Notes: a model not told the origin generated them from the sequence alone. 64,000 bases of DNA from an uncultured Collinsella sp. (GCA_900541055.1 UQHZ01000007.1:28660-92659), one strand, 5' to 3'; shown: positions 35,543 through 43,845, counted from the stretch's first letter. Numbers and translations are program-made.

Positions 35543-36127
35543 TTACAGCTTGTTAGCGATCTTCTTTGCCGTGCGCTTGACGCCGGCCACCAGGCCTCCT
35601 GCAGGATGCTCCTTCTCGTAGGCTAGACGCTTCTCGCGCTTGGCATACTCTTCGACGATGATGTCGCCGTACTCGTCTTCAATCTTGTCGAAGAAGTCGA
35701 CGGCGCCCTTAATTTCCTCAGCGGTCGGGTGCCCCTTTTGGACACCGCCGGTGAGTTTAAACGGCCCCCACGTATCAAAGCCGGGGCAGCCGTAGACGCC
35801 CATAAAGATGGCCTGCCTCATGCGGCAGATACCATCGATATCCTTGCTGTACCACTTGTTTTTGCCACCGTAGGTCATAAGGCCAAACACCTTGTCCTGC
35901 GGCTGCAGCACGTTAGTGAGCACACGTGCCATATCCTTGTCGATCTCGGAGTAATAAATGCCCGTGGCGACGCCGATCAGATGGTATTCGTGCAGGTCGG
36001 GGTACTCGTTTTTACCGAGTGACTTCACGTCGAGGGTATCGATTTCGGGGTATGCCTCAACGATGGCGTCCACGAGCTTTTTCGTATTGCCGTGGTGGCG
36101 TGAGGCATAGAGGATGATGGTTCGAAT
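35543..36127 (-). CDS. Flavodoxin-domain protein, probable ATT start
   Basis: 194 aa if it starts at ATT 36127. The reading frame is open to 36283, but flavodoxin homology begins right at IRTIILYASRHHGNTKKL, the FMN-phosphate loop region (ASxHxGNT), and AAAGG lies 7 bases before the ATT. No ATG, GTG or TTG is suitably placed. Later features: GIYYSEIDKDM and VFGLMTYGGKNKWYSKDI, plus a basic C-terminus (VKRTAKKIANKL). It probably carries FMN and acts in electron transfer. It diverges from the epimerase gene at 36283. Confidence 0.78.
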   Translation of the reverse strand: MRTIILYASRHHGNTKKLVDAIVEAYPEIDTLDVKSLGKNEYPDLHEYHLIGVATGIYYSEIDKDMARVLTNVLQPQDKVFGLMTYGGKNKWYSKDIDGICRMRQAIFMGVYGCPGFDTWGPFKLTGGVQKGHPTAEEIKGAVDFFDKIEDEYGDIIVEEYAKREKRLAYEKEHPAGGLVAGVKRTAKKIANKL

Positions 36128-36282
36128 AAGAAGGCCTTTCAGCTGTAATTGCTTCAATGTCTGTATGGTGCCCCGTTGCATGCCTGGGATACCGGATGCA
36201 TCGGTGAACGTGCGGGTTTGTCCTTTGGTCAGGGCCGAGACAGGTACTTGCGAGCAAAAGCAGTTGTTCGAAAGGATGGGCA

Positions 36283-37164
36283 ATGGAATACGCTCTCTCC
36301 AACGATTCGATTTCTATTAAGGTGTCCACGGCTGGTGGTTCGTTTACCTCGATTGAGGCTGGAGGTCGCGAGTACTTGTGGCAGGGCGATCCCGCCGTGT
36401 GGTCCGGCCAAGCACCGATTTGCTTCCCGATTTGCGGAGGCTTGCGCGACAACAGCGCCATGACGTTTGCCGGGCATCATGTAAAGCTCGCTCGCCACGG
36501 GTTTGCGCGCAAACAGGAGTGGAAGCTGCTGAGCCAAGGCGAAAACGAGCTGGTGATGTGCCTGGCTTCGGAGAATAACGCCGCGCTGCTGAGCGATTAT
36601 CCGTATCCGTTTAAGCTTGTCGCTCGCTACACGCTCGAGGACGCTGCCGTGCGCGTCTCCTATGAGGTGACCAACGAGGGAACCGAGGACATGCCGTTCT
36701 TTATCGGTGGTCATCCCGGCTTTAGGTGTCCGCTCGATGAGGGCGAGGCCTATACGGACTACGAGTTGCGCTTTGAGAAGGACGAGGCTGCGGAGCTTTG
36801 CACTGCCGTCCCCTCGACTGGCTTGATTGACGTGACCAATCGCTCCAAGAACCCCATGGTGGGAAAGACGCTGCCCCTGTCGCACGAGCTCTTCGATTTT
36901 GCGGAGACCATCTTTGACGTGCTCGAGAGCCGCCAGGTCACGCTTTCTAAGAAGGGGGAGGACAAGGGCGTCCGCCTGAGCTTTGAGGACTTCCCATATC
37001 TCATTGTGTGGAGTAAGCCCGAGGGCGATTTTGTGGCAGTTGAACCCTGGGGTGGCCTCTCGACCTGTTCCGATGAGGACGACGTACTTGAGCATAAGCG
37101 CGGCTGCCTTGTCGCCAAGCCCAAGGAGACCGTCGTTCGCTCGTTCACGATTGAGATTCTGTAG
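36283..37164 (+). CDS. Aldose 1-epimerase family protein (galactose mutarotase-like), copy 1
   Basis: 293 aa; AAAGGA upstream. The fold signatures are GGSFTSIEAGGREYLWQGDPAVWSGQAPICFP-type N-terminus, the active-site His in LARHGFARKQEW, FFIGGHPGFRCPL, and the Glu region VWSKPEGDFVAVEPW. This subgroup (YeaD/LacX-like) often sits in lac/tagatose operons. It is nearly collinear with a paralog at 61814, and both are followed by a LacC-like kinase. Confidence 0.9.
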   Translation: MEYALSNDSISIKVSTAGGSFTSIEAGGREYLWQGDPAVWSGQAPICFPICGGLRDNSAMTFAGHHVKLARHGFARKQEWKLLSQGENELVMCLASENNAALLSDYPYPFKLVARYTLEDAAVRVSYEVTNEGTEDMPFFIGGHPGFRCPLDEGEAYTDYELRFEKDEAAELCTAVPSTGLIDVTNRSKNPMVGKTLPLSHELFDFAETIFDVLESRQVTLSKKGEDKGVRLSFEDFPYLIVWSKPEGDFVAVEPWGGLSTCSDEDDVLEHKRGCLVAKPKETVVRSFTIEIL

Positions 37165-37223
37165 TCGCATGTAGCCAATTCGTTTTGCAAGGCATAAGGA
37201 GCCTGCGAGATAAGGAGCTAAAA

Positions 37224-38159
37224 ATGATCCTCACCGTTACGATGAACCCGTCTGTCGATACGCGCTATCAGCTCGATGAGCTCATTATCGACGACGTCAA
37301 CCGTGTGACGCCCGAAAAGACCGCCGGCGGCAAGGGCCTCAACGTGGCCCGCGTGCTGGGTCAGCTGGGCGACGATGTTGTGGCAACCGGTTTGCTCGGC
37401 GGCCACATGGGCGCCTACATGGCTGAGCTCATGGACGCCAACGGTATTAACAACGACTTTGTGCCCATCAAGGGCGAGACTCGCATTTGCCTCAACATCC
37501 TCCACGCCGGCAACCAGACCGAGCTGCTCGAGAGCGGCCCGACAATTGCCCCCGAGGAGCTCGATGCCTTTACCGCCAAGTTTACCGAGCTTGCGGGCAA
37601 GGCCGACGTCGTCACCATCTCGGGTTCGCTGCCCCGCGGTGTCGAGGCAGACTACTATGCCAAGATCACGGGCATTGCCGAGAACGCCGGCGCCAAGGTA
37701 TTGCTCGATACCTCGGGTGCTTCGCTCGAGGCCGCCCTTAAGTCCGAGGTCAAGCCTGAGCTGGTTAAGCCTAACCTGACCGAAATTAACGGCCTTTTGG
37801 GCACGAGCTTTACCACCGACGATGTGGACGAGCTCCGCGCCGCGCTCGCCTCTGATGCCCGCTTCTCCGATATTCCCTGGGTCGTCGTGTCCATGGGCGC
37901 TGCCGGCTCCGTTGGCTTCCACAATGGCCGTGCGTTCCGCGCAAAGACGCCCGATATCCCTGCCGTTAACGCCACGGGCTCTGGTGACTCCACTATCGCT
38001 GGCTTTGCGCATGCCATTGCTGCTGGTGCAGACGACGAGACGGTGCTGCGTACCGCCAACACTTGCGGCAAGCTCAACGCCATGGATCCTATGACTGGCC
38101 ACTTGGCTATGGATCGTTGGGACGAGGTCTACAACGGCGTTGTCGTGACCGAGCTGTAA
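37224..38159 (+). CDS. lacC: PfkB-family tagatose-6-phosphate/1-phosphofructokinase, copy 1
   Basis: 311 aa from ATG 37224 (AAGGAG 6 bases upstream). LacC/FruK features: MILTVTMNPSVDTRYQ start, TAGGKGLNVARVLGQLG, the catalytic base in NATGSGDSTIAGFAHA (~residue 250). It would phosphorylate tagatose-6-P to the 1,6-bisphosphate, taking product from AgaS. FruK activity is an alternative. It is a close paralog of the gene at 62752. Confidence 0.9.
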   Translation: MILTVTMNPSVDTRYQLDELIIDDVNRVTPEKTAGGKGLNVARVLGQLGDDVVATGLLGGHMGAYMAELMDANGINNDFVPIKGETRICLNILHAGNQTELLESGPTIAPEELDAFTAKFTELAGKADVVTISGSLPRGVEADYYAKITGIAENAGAKVLLDTSGASLEAALKSEVKPELVKPNLTEINGLLGTSFTTDDVDELRAALASDARFSDIPWVVVSMGAAGSVGFHNGRAFRAKTPDIPAVNATGSGDSTIAGFAHAIAAGADDETVLRTANTCGKLNAMDPMTGHLAMDRWDEVYNGVVVTEL

Positions 38160-38204
38160 GAGCTTGGGCGACAGCCCCGGCATCGGTTGTTTGCTTATGG
38201 TTAG

Positions 38205-38330
38205 AGCCGACGACAAGTGCGGTAGCATTATGTCGGGGCGCGACGCCGACGTTGTCGTGTTCAATCCCGACCTTACCCTGGTCGAGACGCATGTGGGTGG
38301 CAACAGCGTCGGTAATGCGTTTGCCGAGTA
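38205..38330 (+). pseudogene. nagA 3'-end remnant
   Basis: About 40 codons matching the C-terminus of nagA copy 1 (DKCGSIM, then GRDADVVVFNPDLTLVET and VGGNSVGNAFAE, then a stop). It has several substitutions (P to S, F to V, Y to H, T to A). No start or upstream part exists. It came with the yhcH duplication. Confidence 0.85.
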
Positions 38331-38363
38331 GCCGCCAAAGAAACGATCCGAGAGGGGATTTAG

Positions 38364-38837
38364 ATGATTTACGGTGCATTGGGCGATATCGAGGAGTACC
38401 GTGGAATGCTCAAGGGCCTCGACGTGCTGATCGATTGGCTCGAGGAGAACGATCCGGCGAAGCTCGAGGTCGGCAGCCATCCGATTCTGGGCGACAAGGT
38501 CTTTGCGAACGTCATGGCTCCCACGACGCGTCCCGAAGCCGAGGCTCACTATGAGACGCATCAGCGCTATCACGACCTGCAGATCGACGTCGAGGGTCGC
38601 GAGGCCTTTAAGGTTGCCACGGGCAGCCTGGCGCTGGTCCAGGAGTTCGACGAGAAGGACGACTACGATCTGGTCGATTCCGACGCCTCGATCGCCGGCG
38701 ATCTTGCTGACGACAAGTTTGCGCTGTTTGTTGCCGGCGAGCCTCACATGCCCACGCTTGAGTTCCCGGGCGATGGCGCGCAGCCGGTCAAGAAAATCTG
38801 CTTTAAGTTGCTTGCAGACGCTTACTGGGAGGAGTAA
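38364..38837 (+). CDS. YhcH/YjgK/YiaL family protein, copy 2
   Basis: 157 aa, nearly identical to the copy at 25730 (about four substitutions, including Q to K and Q to P near residues 35-42). All His/Glu positions of the presumed metal site are kept, so it is probably functional. Its original nagA partner is reduced to a fragment, but the LacC-like kinase upstream could drive its expression. Confidence 0.9.
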   Translation: MIYGALGDIEEYRGMLKGLDVLIDWLEENDPAKLEVGSHPILGDKVFANVMAPTTRPEAEAHYETHQRYHDLQIDVEGREAFKVATGSLALVQEFDEKDDYDLVDSDASIAGDLADDKFALFVAGEPHMPTLEFPGDGAQPVKKICFKLLADAYWEE

Positions 38838-38897
38838 CGAGCTGCTCAGCTGAGCTGTTCGTGTTGCGAGCGTTATCCCTTGGGGGAGCGCGCTTGG

Positions 38898-38945
38898 GCC
38901 CCGCTGATCGCGGTTCCTTTGGGGATTGCGGTTGGCGGGGCTTTT
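38898..38945 (+). terminator. Terminator after yhcH copy 2
   Basis: GCCCCGC / GCGGGGC outer stem followed by TTTT, with imperfect inner pairing; a diverged counterpart of the terminator at 26266. Confidence 0.65.
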
Positions 38946-39011
38946 GTTGAGTAGGGGAGTTTCCGGCGGCGTTGTGCTTGGATTGGCGGATGCGCGCCCG
39001 AAATCGGCAAC

Positions 39012-39034
39012 AAAAAAGCCGCCCGAAGGCGGCT
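39012..39034 (-). terminator. tRNA-Thr terminator
   Basis: Minus strand: AGCCGCC, TTCG loop, GGCGGCT, then six T. Perfect 7-bp stem 15 bases after the tRNA 3' end. Confidence 0.88.
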
Positions 39035-39048
39035 ATCTTGTGCAATGG

Positions 39049-39121
39049 AGCCAGCGACCGGGCTCGAACCGGTGACCCCCGCTTTACGAGAGCGGTGCTC
39101 TACCAACTGAGCTACGCTGGC
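39049..39121 (-). tRNA. tRNA-Thr(CGU)
   Basis: 73 bases. Acceptor GCCAGCG pairs with CGCTGGC, discriminator T; D-arm AGCTCAGTTGGTAGAGC; anticodon stem CCGCT/AGCGG with loop CTCGTAA, anticodon CGT (reads ACG, Thr); T-arm with GGTTCGAGCC. CCA is not encoded. Confidence 0.95.
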
Positions 39122-39328
39122 GGCCATGTGATGACGCAACTGAGGCGTCAACGGCTGTCTATGATACGGGACATCGCAAATCCGCGCAAGTGTTCTGACG
39201 GCTTTTCTCACTTTAAATGCACTAATATTAGAGGCGTGATGTCTGCGGCGTCCATCTGGCGCTTGACCTGCTGTCGAGTTGGTGGCCGACGTCCCGCTCG
39301 TATGGGTCTCAAACAGAATGGGGCAGCC

Positions 39329-39811
39329 ATGACTCAATCCAAGATCCTTCTCACGCGTATCGACGACCGTTTCATTAACGGGCAAGACGTTGAGCTATGG
39401 GACGAAGCCGTGGGTTCCAACCTTGTCCTAATCGTCAACGATGAGATCGCGGCGGATTCGCGCCAATGGGCCCCTATGAGGGTGGCGGCGCCAGAAGGCG
39501 TTTGGACGCGGTTTTTCTCGGTACAAAAGACCATCGACATCATCCACACCGCGACGTCGCGCCAATGGATTCTGATTATGGTAGCCTCGCCCTCCGATGC
39601 GCTCGCGCTGGTTAAGGGCGGTGTGCCAATAAGCAAGATCAGTATCGGCCATATGCAGGCGGGGGAGGGCAAACGCTCTGCAACGACTGCCGTTGCCGTA
39701 GACGATACGGACATCGCCGCCTTCAAAGAGTTGCAAAAGCTTGGCGTAGAGCTAGAAATCCGCTATCTCCCCAGTTCCGCCCCCGATCCCATCGACAATC
39801 TGTTCAACTGA
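39329..39811 (+). CDS. Orphan PTS EIIB-like protein lacking the phosphorylated His
   Basis: 160 aa. The whole length follows the mannose-family EIIB fold (LLTRIDDRFINGQD, LIVNDEIAADSRQW, APEGVWTRFFSVQKTIDII, KISIGHMQAGEG). The phosphorylated His of RIDxRxIHGQ is replaced by Asn-17, so it cannot relay phosphate in the usual way. No IIC, IID or IIA is adjacent. A regulatory, sugar-sensing or decoy role is possible. The start lacks a strong ribosome site. Confidence 0.85.
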   Translation: MTQSKILLTRIDDRFINGQDVELWDEAVGSNLVLIVNDEIAADSRQWAPMRVAAPEGVWTRFFSVQKTIDIIHTATSRQWILIMVASPSDALALVKGGVPISKISIGHMQAGEGKRSATTAVAVDDTDIAAFKELQKLGVELEIRYLPSSAPDPIDNLFN

Positions 39812-39878
39812 TCCCTTGGGGACGGAGGAAAACGGATCATTTTGCCCTTGCGAGGGACGTGCGCGATGCCGTCTGTCA

Positions 39879-40030
39879 AAAACTATGCCCATTTACTACG
39901 TTTGATCGGCTATCGCCGAGCATGTCGAATTTGAGCAAAACAAAACCGCAGGTAGACGGCTCGCGAATCTAACAAAAACCGGTGCATGGTCGAGCATTCC
40001 GGGCTAAACGTAGTAAATGGGCATAGTTTT
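39879..40030. repeat. 152-bp inverted repeat element
   Basis: Perfect 25-base arms at 39879-39903 and 40006-40030 (core CTATGCCCATTTACTACG) around a 102-base centre without a gene. It lies between the EIIB-like gene and galM. It resembles a MITE or fold-back element. Its arms are unrelated to those at 13841. Confidence 0.7.
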
Positions 40031-40078
40031 GATATGTCACTCATACAGTCACAGCGAAAAAGAGCCCAAAAGATGAAA

Positions 40079-40110
40079 AGCGCCCGCCGGCGGTGGTGCC
40101 GGCGGGCGCT
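40079..40110 (-). terminator. Terminator of galM
   Basis: Perfect 13-bp stem AGCGCCCGCCGGC / GCCGGCGGGCGCT; on the minus strand followed by CTTTTCATCTTTT. Confidence 0.82.
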
Positions 40111-40136
40111 GCTGTGCGATATGTCGCGTTGTGGGC

Positions 40137-41189
40137 TTAGTGCCTCATAAAGTGGTATTCGATCACATTGCTGTAGGGGTGACCCGGGCCCACGATGCCC
40201 TGCGGGAATAGCGACTGGTGCGGCGTGTCGGGGTACATCTCGGCCTCGAGGGCAAAGCCGGCACCCCAGCCATAGTTAGCATCGTCCTTGGCGTGCTCGT
40301 CGCCCAGCCAGTTGCCGGTGTAGAGCTGCACGCCCGGGGCGGTGGTGTAGTAGTCCAGCTCGCGGCCGGTCCACATTTCCTCAACATGCAGGGCGCGACG
40401 CAGGTTGCGGCCGTACTGATAGCCATCGATGCACAGGCAGTGATCGTAGCCGCGTGCCTGCTTGATCTGCGGGTCGTCGGCCTCCATGCCGGGCGCGACA
40501 GGACGCAGCTCGCGGAAGTCGAATGGCGTGCCTTCGACCGGAGCAATTTCGCCGGTGGGAATGTTCTGGCCGTCAATGGGCAGGTAGTGGGCAGCGTTAG
40601 CGACAAAGAAGTGCTCGCAGTCCATGCCGGCGTTATGACCGGCAAGGTTAAAGTACGTGTGGTTGGTCATGGACACGTAGGTGGCGCGGTCGCTCTCGCA
40701 GCCATACTCGATGCGGAAGACGCCAGCGCGCGTAACGGTAAACACGGCCGTAAAGGTTCGGTTGCCGGGAAGGCCAAGCTCGCCATCTTCAAGCGAGGTG
40801 ATCATGCGCACGGCGTTATGGACCTCGTCGAGTTCAGCATCCCATACGCGCTTGTGCAGGCCATGCTCAAGATCGCTGTGCAGGTTGTTGGTGCCCTCGT
40901 TGGCGGGCATATGCCAGTCCGTGCCGTCGATGGTGATCGTGGCGCTCGCGGTGCGGTTTGCCACGGGGCCGATGGTCGCGCCAAAGCAGGCGGGGTTGTC
41001 AAAGTAATCCTCGAGCTTATCGAAGCCCAGTACCACATCGCGCACGTTGCCGGGAATGTCGGGCACATCGATACCAAGCACGGTGGCGCCATAGTCCATA
41101 ATGCGAACGCAGATCTCGGGCCCGTTGAGGGTGTAACGATGAACGGGGGTACCGCACGGCGCGGTGCCGAAAAGCTCGGAAGTGATCAT
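40137..41189 (-). CDS. galM: Aldose 1-epimerase (galactose mutarotase)
   Basis: 350 aa from ATG 41189 (AGGAA upstream); the frame stays open to 41249 without a ribosome site. GalM features: GATIGPVANRTASA, NEGTNNLHSD, the catalytic His in MTNHTYFNLAGH, DHCLCIDG, and the catalytic Glu region ALEAEMYPDTPHQ. It interconverts alpha and beta galactose (or glucose) after beta-galactoside cleavage. It is a different subgroup from the paralogs at 36283 and 61814. It diverges from the DeoR gene. Confidence 0.93.
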   Translation of the reverse strand: MITSELFGTAPCGTPVHRYTLNGPEICVRIMDYGATVLGIDVPDIPGNVRDVVLGFDKLEDYFDNPACFGATIGPVANRTASATITIDGTDWHMPANEGTNNLHSDLEHGLHKRVWDAELDEVHNAVRMITSLEDGELGLPGNRTFTAVFTVTRAGVFRIEYGCESDRATYVSMTNHTYFNLAGHNAGMDCEHFFVANAAHYLPIDGQNIPTGEIAPVEGTPFDFRELRPVAPGMEADDPQIKQARGYDHCLCIDGYQYGRNLRRALHVEEMWTGRELDYYTTAPGVQLYTGNWLGDEHAKDDANYGWGAGFALEAEMYPDTPHQSLFPQGIVGPGHPYSNVIEYHFMRH

Positions 41190-41395
41190 TTGGTTCCTAA
41201 CATCGAGGTATTTCGGACAAACTGTAGCGCGAACAGGCGAGATTATCACTACACCCCACTAAAGCAGGGGGTATTTTTCTCAAAAAAGTGATGATTGGAG
41301 CTGTGCGGGCATTCATTTTTGACGCGCACGAGTCTGATACAATTTGTTCGTTACTGTTTGAATGATATGCGCGCAAAGAACGGCGAGGATTCATC

Positions 41396-42160
41396 GTGAT
41401 TAAGGCAGAGCGACAGGATAAGGTTCGGCAGCTGCTCGAAGAGCAGGGCACGGTCTCGGTCAAGGAGATTTCGGACGCACTGGGCGTTTCGGACATGACG
41501 ATTCGTCGCGACCTTGAGGAACTTGCGAGTCTGGGCGAGATTGAGCGCGTGCACGGCGGAGCTCGCAGTGCACAGGGACGTCCCCACGCTATGTTGCGCC
41601 ACGAGTACTCGCACAGCGAAAAGCGCACTAAGCATGCCGAGGAAAAGTTGCAGATCGCGCGCCGTGCTGTGGAGCTTATCGAGGAAGACTCGACCATCTT
41701 TTTGGGCACGGGCACTACGGTGGAGCAGATGGCCTCGATGCTGCCGGCGTTTCGCCTGCGCATCGTGACCAATTCGCTTTCGGTGTTTAACCTGCTCGAG
41801 GCGCGCGAGGACTGCGACCTGTGCCTCGTGGGCGGTATGTACCGTCGCCGCACCGCCGCTTTTGTGGGACCAACGGCCGAGGATACCCTGCGTGCGCTGG
41901 GTATCGACGCGGCGTTTATCGGCGCCAACGGCATTTTGGACGGCGACGTGTCCACGTCTAACATGGAAGAGGGCCGCATCCAGCAGCTCGCCTTTAGCAA
42001 GGCCGATTCACGCTACCTCATCGCCGACTCCAGCAAGATCGGCAAGCGCGACTTCTACACCTTCTGCCGCCTGGACAGTTTGGATGCCGTGGTGTGCGAG
42101 CCGGGCGTCGCCGCCGAGGATCGTGTCGCCATCGAGGAACATACGCGGGTCATCTGCTAG
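41396..42160 (+). CDS. DeoR-family sugar regulator
   Basis: 254 aa from a GTG with GAGG ~9 bases upstream. The N-terminal HTH (RQDKVRQLLEEQGTVSVKEISDALGVSDMTIRRDLEEL) is the DeoR signature. The C-terminal sugar-phosphate sensor contains FLGTGTTVEQMA and the FIGANGI segment. DeoR proteins of the LacR/FruR type sense sugar phosphates, such as tagatose-6-P, and bind short direct repeats. That makes it one candidate for the 21-bp-phased motif, but there is no direct evidence. No copy of that motif lies at its own promoter. Confidence 0.92.
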   Translation: MIKAERQDKVRQLLEEQGTVSVKEISDALGVSDMTIRRDLEELASLGEIERVHGGARSAQGRPHAMLRHEYSHSEKRTKHAEEKLQIARRAVELIEEDSTIFLGTGTTVEQMASMLPAFRLRIVTNSLSVFNLLEAREDCDLCLVGGMYRRRTAAFVGPTAEDTLRALGIDAAFIGANGILDGDVSTSNMEEGRIQQLAFSKADSRYLIADSSKIGKRDFYTFCRLDSLDAVVCEPGVAAEDRVAIEEHTRVIC

Positions 42161-42267
42161 CTAATGCTACAGACGATACTTCTGCCCCTGCCGGCGCAGG
42201 GGTTATCGCTTCACAATGACGCGTAAATGACTTTGGGCAACAAGGATGAGGCTATTCTGAGATATGA

Positions 42268-43500
42268 CTAGACTCCGTATCTCGTCTTTATGTCCCTTGA
42301 GAATGAATCGTAGCCTTCATAGAGCCCTTCTCTGCTTTCATCCTCGGCGTGGTTTACACGTTCAAGGAGTTTATCCTTTGGAGCCTCTTTTGTTATTGCG
42401 GCCTCGCCATCGGGTATTGTGGCTTGTAAGAATAGTTCTAGAGCATGGGCGTCTTTGAGTATGTAGCCCGTCGAACGACCCGCTCCTGTTTTTTCGATTG
42501 CGCTGCAACTAACAAGCTGACCGAGGGTTCGTTTAACGGTTACCTCGCTGATATCGGGGCAGTTGGACCGGATGTCGGATTTCTTAATGACGCCGGGTCT
42601 CTGTTGAAATAGAACAGCGATGCGCGCTTGCTTCGACATGGGACGAGTGCTTGATTCAATTAAGGTACGCTGCTCGAGCTGTCGGTAGGCGGCCAGGGTT
42701 GTTCCGAGCATGAAACGGATAAAGGGTACTTCGGTGTTTTGATTTTCATTCCATCCAGTGGAGCTTGCAGCGAGGGCGTTGTAGTAAAGCGCTTTGTTGT
42801 CTTCAATAAGTCGCTCGATGCTGATGTAACGCGCAACGTCGTATCCAGTCTTTTCGAGCAGCAGCGTTGTAAGGAGCCGACTCATCCTGCCATTGCCATC
42901 GTTGAAGGGATGAATGCTAACAAAATCGAAGATAAAGCGGAGCGATATAAGGAGGGGATCGCAAACTTGGCGAGATAAAGCATCGTTGAGGGACTGGCAG
43001 GCTTCTTTAATAAGTCCCGGGGTTGCTAGAGCCGAAGGGGGCCTAAAGCGCACAAATCGATTACCTTGATCGTCAATGGAGACGATTTCGTTATCGCCAT
43101 CTTTCCAATGGCCTCCATACGAGATTGCCGTGTGCGCCATGAGGTCACGATGCAACTGCAGAATGACCGATGGCGTTACGGGAATGGAATCGTGTTGCTC
43201 GTGAATAAGCGACAGCACATCTCGGTATCCAGCGATTTCTTCCTCTGCACGGGAGCTTGGCTTGGCGGAATACGCCATGATCGCTTTGAGTCTTTTTTGG
43301 GTGGTAACAATTCCTTCAAGTCCGTTGGAGGATCGGGTGCTTTGGATCTTAGCCTCCTCCATTAGGGACGATAGAAGCTCGGGTTTGACTTGACTCAGAG
43401 CAAGCTGACGGCCTTTATGCTCGCGTATCGAGAGGAGGAGGTTGGTGATTGGAGTTGCTTCGAGTTCCGCTGGGACTGTGGTGTAATCGAACTGACGCAT
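42268..43500 (-). CDS. Fic-family protein (class II, with winged-helix C-terminus)
   Basis: 410 aa. The Fic core carries HPFNDGNGRMSRLL (about residue 198), the full HxFx(D/E)GNGRxxR catalytic motif for AMP transfer. An N-terminal inhibitory helix of type (S/T)xxxE(G/N) is present (SNGLEG near residue 62), so it should self-inhibit without a separate antitoxin. Residues ~300-370 look like a winged helix (VIKKSDIRSNCPDISEVTVKRTLGQL). AAAGGAG sets the start. A 25-bp-arm palindrome overlaps the promoter region. Confidence 0.92.
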   Translation of the reverse strand: MRQFDYTTVPAELEATPITNLLLSIREHKGRQLALSQVKPELLSSLMEEAKIQSTRSSNGLEGIVTTQKRLKAIMAYSAKPSSRAEEEIAGYRDVLSLIHEQHDSIPVTPSVILQLHRDLMAHTAISYGGHWKDGDNEIVSIDDQGNRFVRFRPPSALATPGLIKEACQSLNDALSRQVCDPLLISLRFIFDFVSIHPFNDGNGRMSRLLTTLLLEKTGYDVARYISIERLIEDNKALYYNALAASSTGWNENQNTEVPFIRFMLGTTLAAYRQLEQRTLIESSTRPMSKQARIAVLFQQRPGVIKKSDIRSNCPDISEVTVKRTLGQLVSCSAIEKTGAGRSTGYILKDAHALELFLQATIPDGEAAITKEAPKDKLLERVNHAEDESREGLYEGYDSFSRDIKTRYGV

Positions 43501-43508
43501 GCGGCTCC

Positions 43509-43583
43509 TTTCGGTATCACGAACATACTTTCGATATCATAATATCATTAAATGATACCGAAAGTATGTTCGTGATACCGAAA
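43509..43583. promoter_or_regulatory. Perfect 25-bp inverted repeat at the fic promoter
   Basis: Arms at 43509-43533 and 43559-43583 are exact reverse complements. GATACCGAAA also occurs twice as a direct repeat in the right half. The left arm overlaps the fic Shine-Dalgarno by 3 bases, and TATTAT/TATGAT -10-like sequences lie in the AT-rich centre. This fits an operator array for autoregulation, perhaps by the protein's winged helix. Confidence 0.65.
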
Positions 43584-43638
43584 ACTGGAAACCATGGTTC
43601 ATAACTGCTTGGAAAGTTCGGATTTGACTATCTTATTG

Positions 43639-43773
43639 TCTCGATCTGTAACAGGTAGACGGTCGAAAGTGGGTTATGTGTTACAGATTGAGATATTTCT
43701 GCTCGGGCGTTCTGTTTGTCTTGATCTGTAACAGCTAGGGCCGAAAATCCCTGCTAGATGTTACAGATCGAGA
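43639..43773. repeat. 55-bp palindrome array, two copies
   Basis: Copies at 43639-43693 and 43719-43773. Arms TCTCGATCTGTAACA and TGTTACAGATTGAGA surround a variable 25-base centre. Period 80 bases. Same family as 48447-48741 and 53616-53751. The rest of the 43501-43867 gap holds the fic operator and the GH1 terminator. Confidence 0.85.
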
Positions 43774-43795
43774 TAAACGGCCCGCACGGGCTCAC

Positions 43796-43845
43796 CAAAA
43801 ACAAAAAGGCCGCATGCGAACCCGTGGAGGGATTCGCATGCGGCC
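43796..43845 (-). terminator. Terminator of the first GH1 gene
   Basis: Perfect 13-bp stem at 43808-43820 / 43833-43845; minus strand continues CTTTTTGTTTTTGG. Confidence 0.88.

Larger units (their letters stand above)
38208..39018 (+). repeat. Segmental duplication, right copy (abuts tRNA-Thr)
   Basis: Matches 25575-26392: nagA 3' end, the same 30-base gap, yhcH, a related GCGGGG-stem terminator and the AAATCGGCAACAA stretch. The match ends at the terminator of the tRNA gene. Confidence 0.8.

Noticed and set aside
36204..36212. An eighth copy of the 21-bp motif (GTGAACGTG) before the epimerase gene
   Set aside because: No second half-site at plus or minus 21 bases.
37218..38747. A 509-codon minus-strand open frame across the kinase and yhcH
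   Set aside because: Antisense to two genes with clear family motifs; spans the pseudogene junction only by chance.
38873..39385. A 170-codon minus-strand open frame
   Set aside because: It overlaps the tRNA-Thr gene and its terminator.
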